A DNA stretch of 5,704 bases, from the NCBI GenBank assembly GCA_002746425.1, contig NVXB01000104.1, positions 4,699 to 10,402 of the forward strand, read 5' to 3'. Below the pieces are notes generated by a model, which ran no database searches, was not told the DNA's origin, and saw only the letters and a list, made by a program, of their open reading frames with translations. The DNA comes from Hyphomicrobiales bacterium. Its GTDB lineage: Bacteria > Pseudomonadota > Alphaproteobacteria > Rhizobiales > GCA-2746425. Below, in pieces: positions 4,812 to 5,704 of the stretch (positions are counted from its first letter, which is position 1; each line of letters begins with the position of its first letter). The translations under genes and the position numbers were made by a program.

Positions 4812-5573
4812 CTACTGCTTCACATGATAGCCCGTCTTGAAAATCCACCAGATGATGCCGAGGCAGGTCACCAGGAACAGTGCAACAACGCTTAAGCTCA
4901 CCACCACATTAACGTCTGATACTTCGTAAAACGCCCAGCGAAAGCCACTGACCAGATACAGCACCGGGTTGAACAATGTCACCTTTTGCCAAAATGGTGG
5001 CAGCATCGAGATTGAGTAGAAACTGCCACCCAAAAATACCAGCGGTGTGATGATCAGCAATGGTACGAGCTGCAGCTTTTCGAAATTGTCAGCCCAGATA
5101 CCAATGATGAAGCCAAACAGGCAAAAGGTGAGGGCGGTGAGCACGAGGAACAACACCATAACAAAGGGATGAGCGATTTGCAGATCGACAAAGAAATTGG
5201 CGGTAATCAAAATGATCGTCCCCAAAATCAAGGATTTGGTCGCCGCTGCCCCGACATAGCCCAGCACAATTTCGAAAGAGGAAATCGGCGCGGACAATAA
5301 TTCGTAAATAGTGCCTGTAAATTTGGGGAAATAAATGCCAAAGGCCGCGTTGGAAATCGACTGGGTTAGCAACGTTAACATGACCAAACCGGGCACAATG
5401 AAGGCGCCATAGCTGATGCCATCAATTTCCGGGATGCGGGAGCCGATGGCTGATCCAAAAACAATGAAATACAGCGATGTTGAGAGCACGGGGGAGACGA
5501 TGCTTTGAAATAGGGTGCGCCACATGCGCGCCATTTCAAAAGTGTAGATGGCTTTTACAGCAGTTAAATTCAT
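4812..5573 (-). CDS. ABC-2 type transporter permease (YadH/NodJ-like)
   Basis: A 253-residue inner-membrane protein forming the channel part of an ABC exporter. An amphipathic N-terminal helix (residues 1-20, including FEMARMWRTLFQS) is followed by six hydrophobic segments at about 22-42, 56-80, 104-126, 136-160, 167-186 and 225-246. The conserved ABC-2 stretch lies between the fifth and sixth segments: LVFLGGSFYSISMLPPFW (178-195), then FNPVLYLVSGFRWAFY (201-216). Length is almost that of E. coli YadH (256). The ATG at 5573 has AGGGGAG 9 nt upstream. It overlaps the stop of the ATPase gene in an ATGA, so the two subunits are translationally coupled. Relatives export drugs, polysaccharides or Nod factor; nothing here fixes the substrate. 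No terminator follows directly; the bidirectional hairpin at 4505-4544 is the first strong candidate. Confidence 0.93.
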   Translation of the reverse strand: MNLTAVKAIYTFEMARMWRTLFQSIVSPVLSTSLYFIVFGSAIGSRIPEIDGISYGAFIVPGLVMLTLLTQSISNAAFGIYFPKFTGTIYELLSAPISSFEIVLGYVGAAATKSLILGTIILITANFFVDLQIAHPFVMVLFLVLTALTFCLFGFIIGIWADNFEKLQLVPLLIITPLVFLGGSFYSISMLPPFWQKVTLFNPVLYLVSGFRWAFYEVSDVNVVVSLSVVALFLVTCLGIIWWIFKTGYHVKQ

Positions 5574-5704
5574 GGTTTTGCACTCCCCTGTTCAGATGAG
5601 TTGGCTTGTTCAGCTTGCTCAGCCGCGCTGGCTTTATCGCTGCTTTGATGAACGAGACTGACAAAAATATCTTCCAGCGAGCTTTGCCGCGTGTTGATAT
5701 CCTT
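5570..5704 (-). CDS. ABC transporter ATP-binding protein, C-terminal end (runs off right edge)
   Basis: Only the last 44 residues and the stop are in the window; the Walker and signature motifs lie beyond base 5704. Residues TRQSSLEDIFVSLVH match the usual close of the accessory region in ATPases that pair with ABC-2 permeases (S-L-E-D-I/V-F). After this comes a low-complexity tail of about 25 residues rich in Ala, Gln, Glu and Ser (SSDKASAAEQAEQANSSEQG, then SAKP), longer than the minimal family end. The TGA stop shares 4 bp with the permease start codon (ATGA). It powers the exporter formed by the neighbouring permease and should sit on the cytoplasmic face of the inner membrane. Confidence 0.85.
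   Translation of the reverse strand, partial: KDINTRQSSLEDIFVSLVHQSSDKASAAEQAEQANSSEQGSAKP
5583..5589 (-). promoter_or_regulatory. Shine-Dalgarno site of the ABC-2 permease inside the ATPase gene
   Basis: AGGGGAG lies 9 nt before the permease ATG, within the final codons of the ATPase gene. It supports the chosen permease start and coupled translation. Confidence 0.6.

Overview
The window looks like part of an alphaproteobacterial chromosome with moderate GC. The evidence is indirect: a TRAP-transporter QM pair, a small protein of the type databases call HlyU (common in alphaproteobacteria), a Sulfotransfer-type protein, and an intergenic palindrome built on the CGTCATCCC...GGGATCC pattern that is widespread in alphaproteobacterial genomes. 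A marine or host-associated Hyphomicrobiales relative is possible, but genus cannot be read from this segment. I see no phage, insertion sequence, CRISPR, tRNA or rRNA.

Layout. (1) 1-410, minus strand: the N-terminal 136 residues of a PAPS-dependent sulfotransferase-like protein that runs off the left edge. (2) 508-807, plus strand: a 99-residue protein of the HlyU/PF10115 type, divergent from the sulfotransferase. (3) 817-2635, minus strand: a dctQ-dctM operon for the two membrane subunits of a TRAP transporter. It converges on the HlyU-like gene with only 9 bp between the stop codons. No substrate-binding dctP gene is in the window. (4) 2636-2884: a divergent control region holding a plus-strand terminator hairpin close to the dctQ start, two short inverted repeats and a plausible plus-strand promoter. 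(5) 2885-4486, plus strand: an exported 533-residue 5'-nucleotidase with a signal peptide, complete metal-binding and nucleotide-binding motifs, and cysteine pairs placed as in animal CD73. A strong intrinsic terminator follows it. (6) 4487-4811: a gene-free stretch with that terminator and a 125-bp structured inverted-repeat element. (7) 4812 to the right edge, minus strand: an ABC-2 exporter operon, with the last 44 residues of the ATPase overlapping the permease start by 4 bp (ATGA).

How the parts may work together. The nucleotidase should release nucleosides and phosphate in the periplasm. The TRAP QM pair, divergently transcribed from the same control region, would import an unidentified solute with the help of a binding protein encoded elsewhere. 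Shared control is an inference from layout only. The ABC-2 exporter and the sulfotransferase appear to be separate units.

Most of the window is ordinary housekeeping or transport content. The points most worth following are the structured repeat, the orphan QM pair, the terminator opposing dctQ, and the CD73-like cysteine and active-site layout of the nucleotidase. I do not see convincing evidence for a new multi-gene system.
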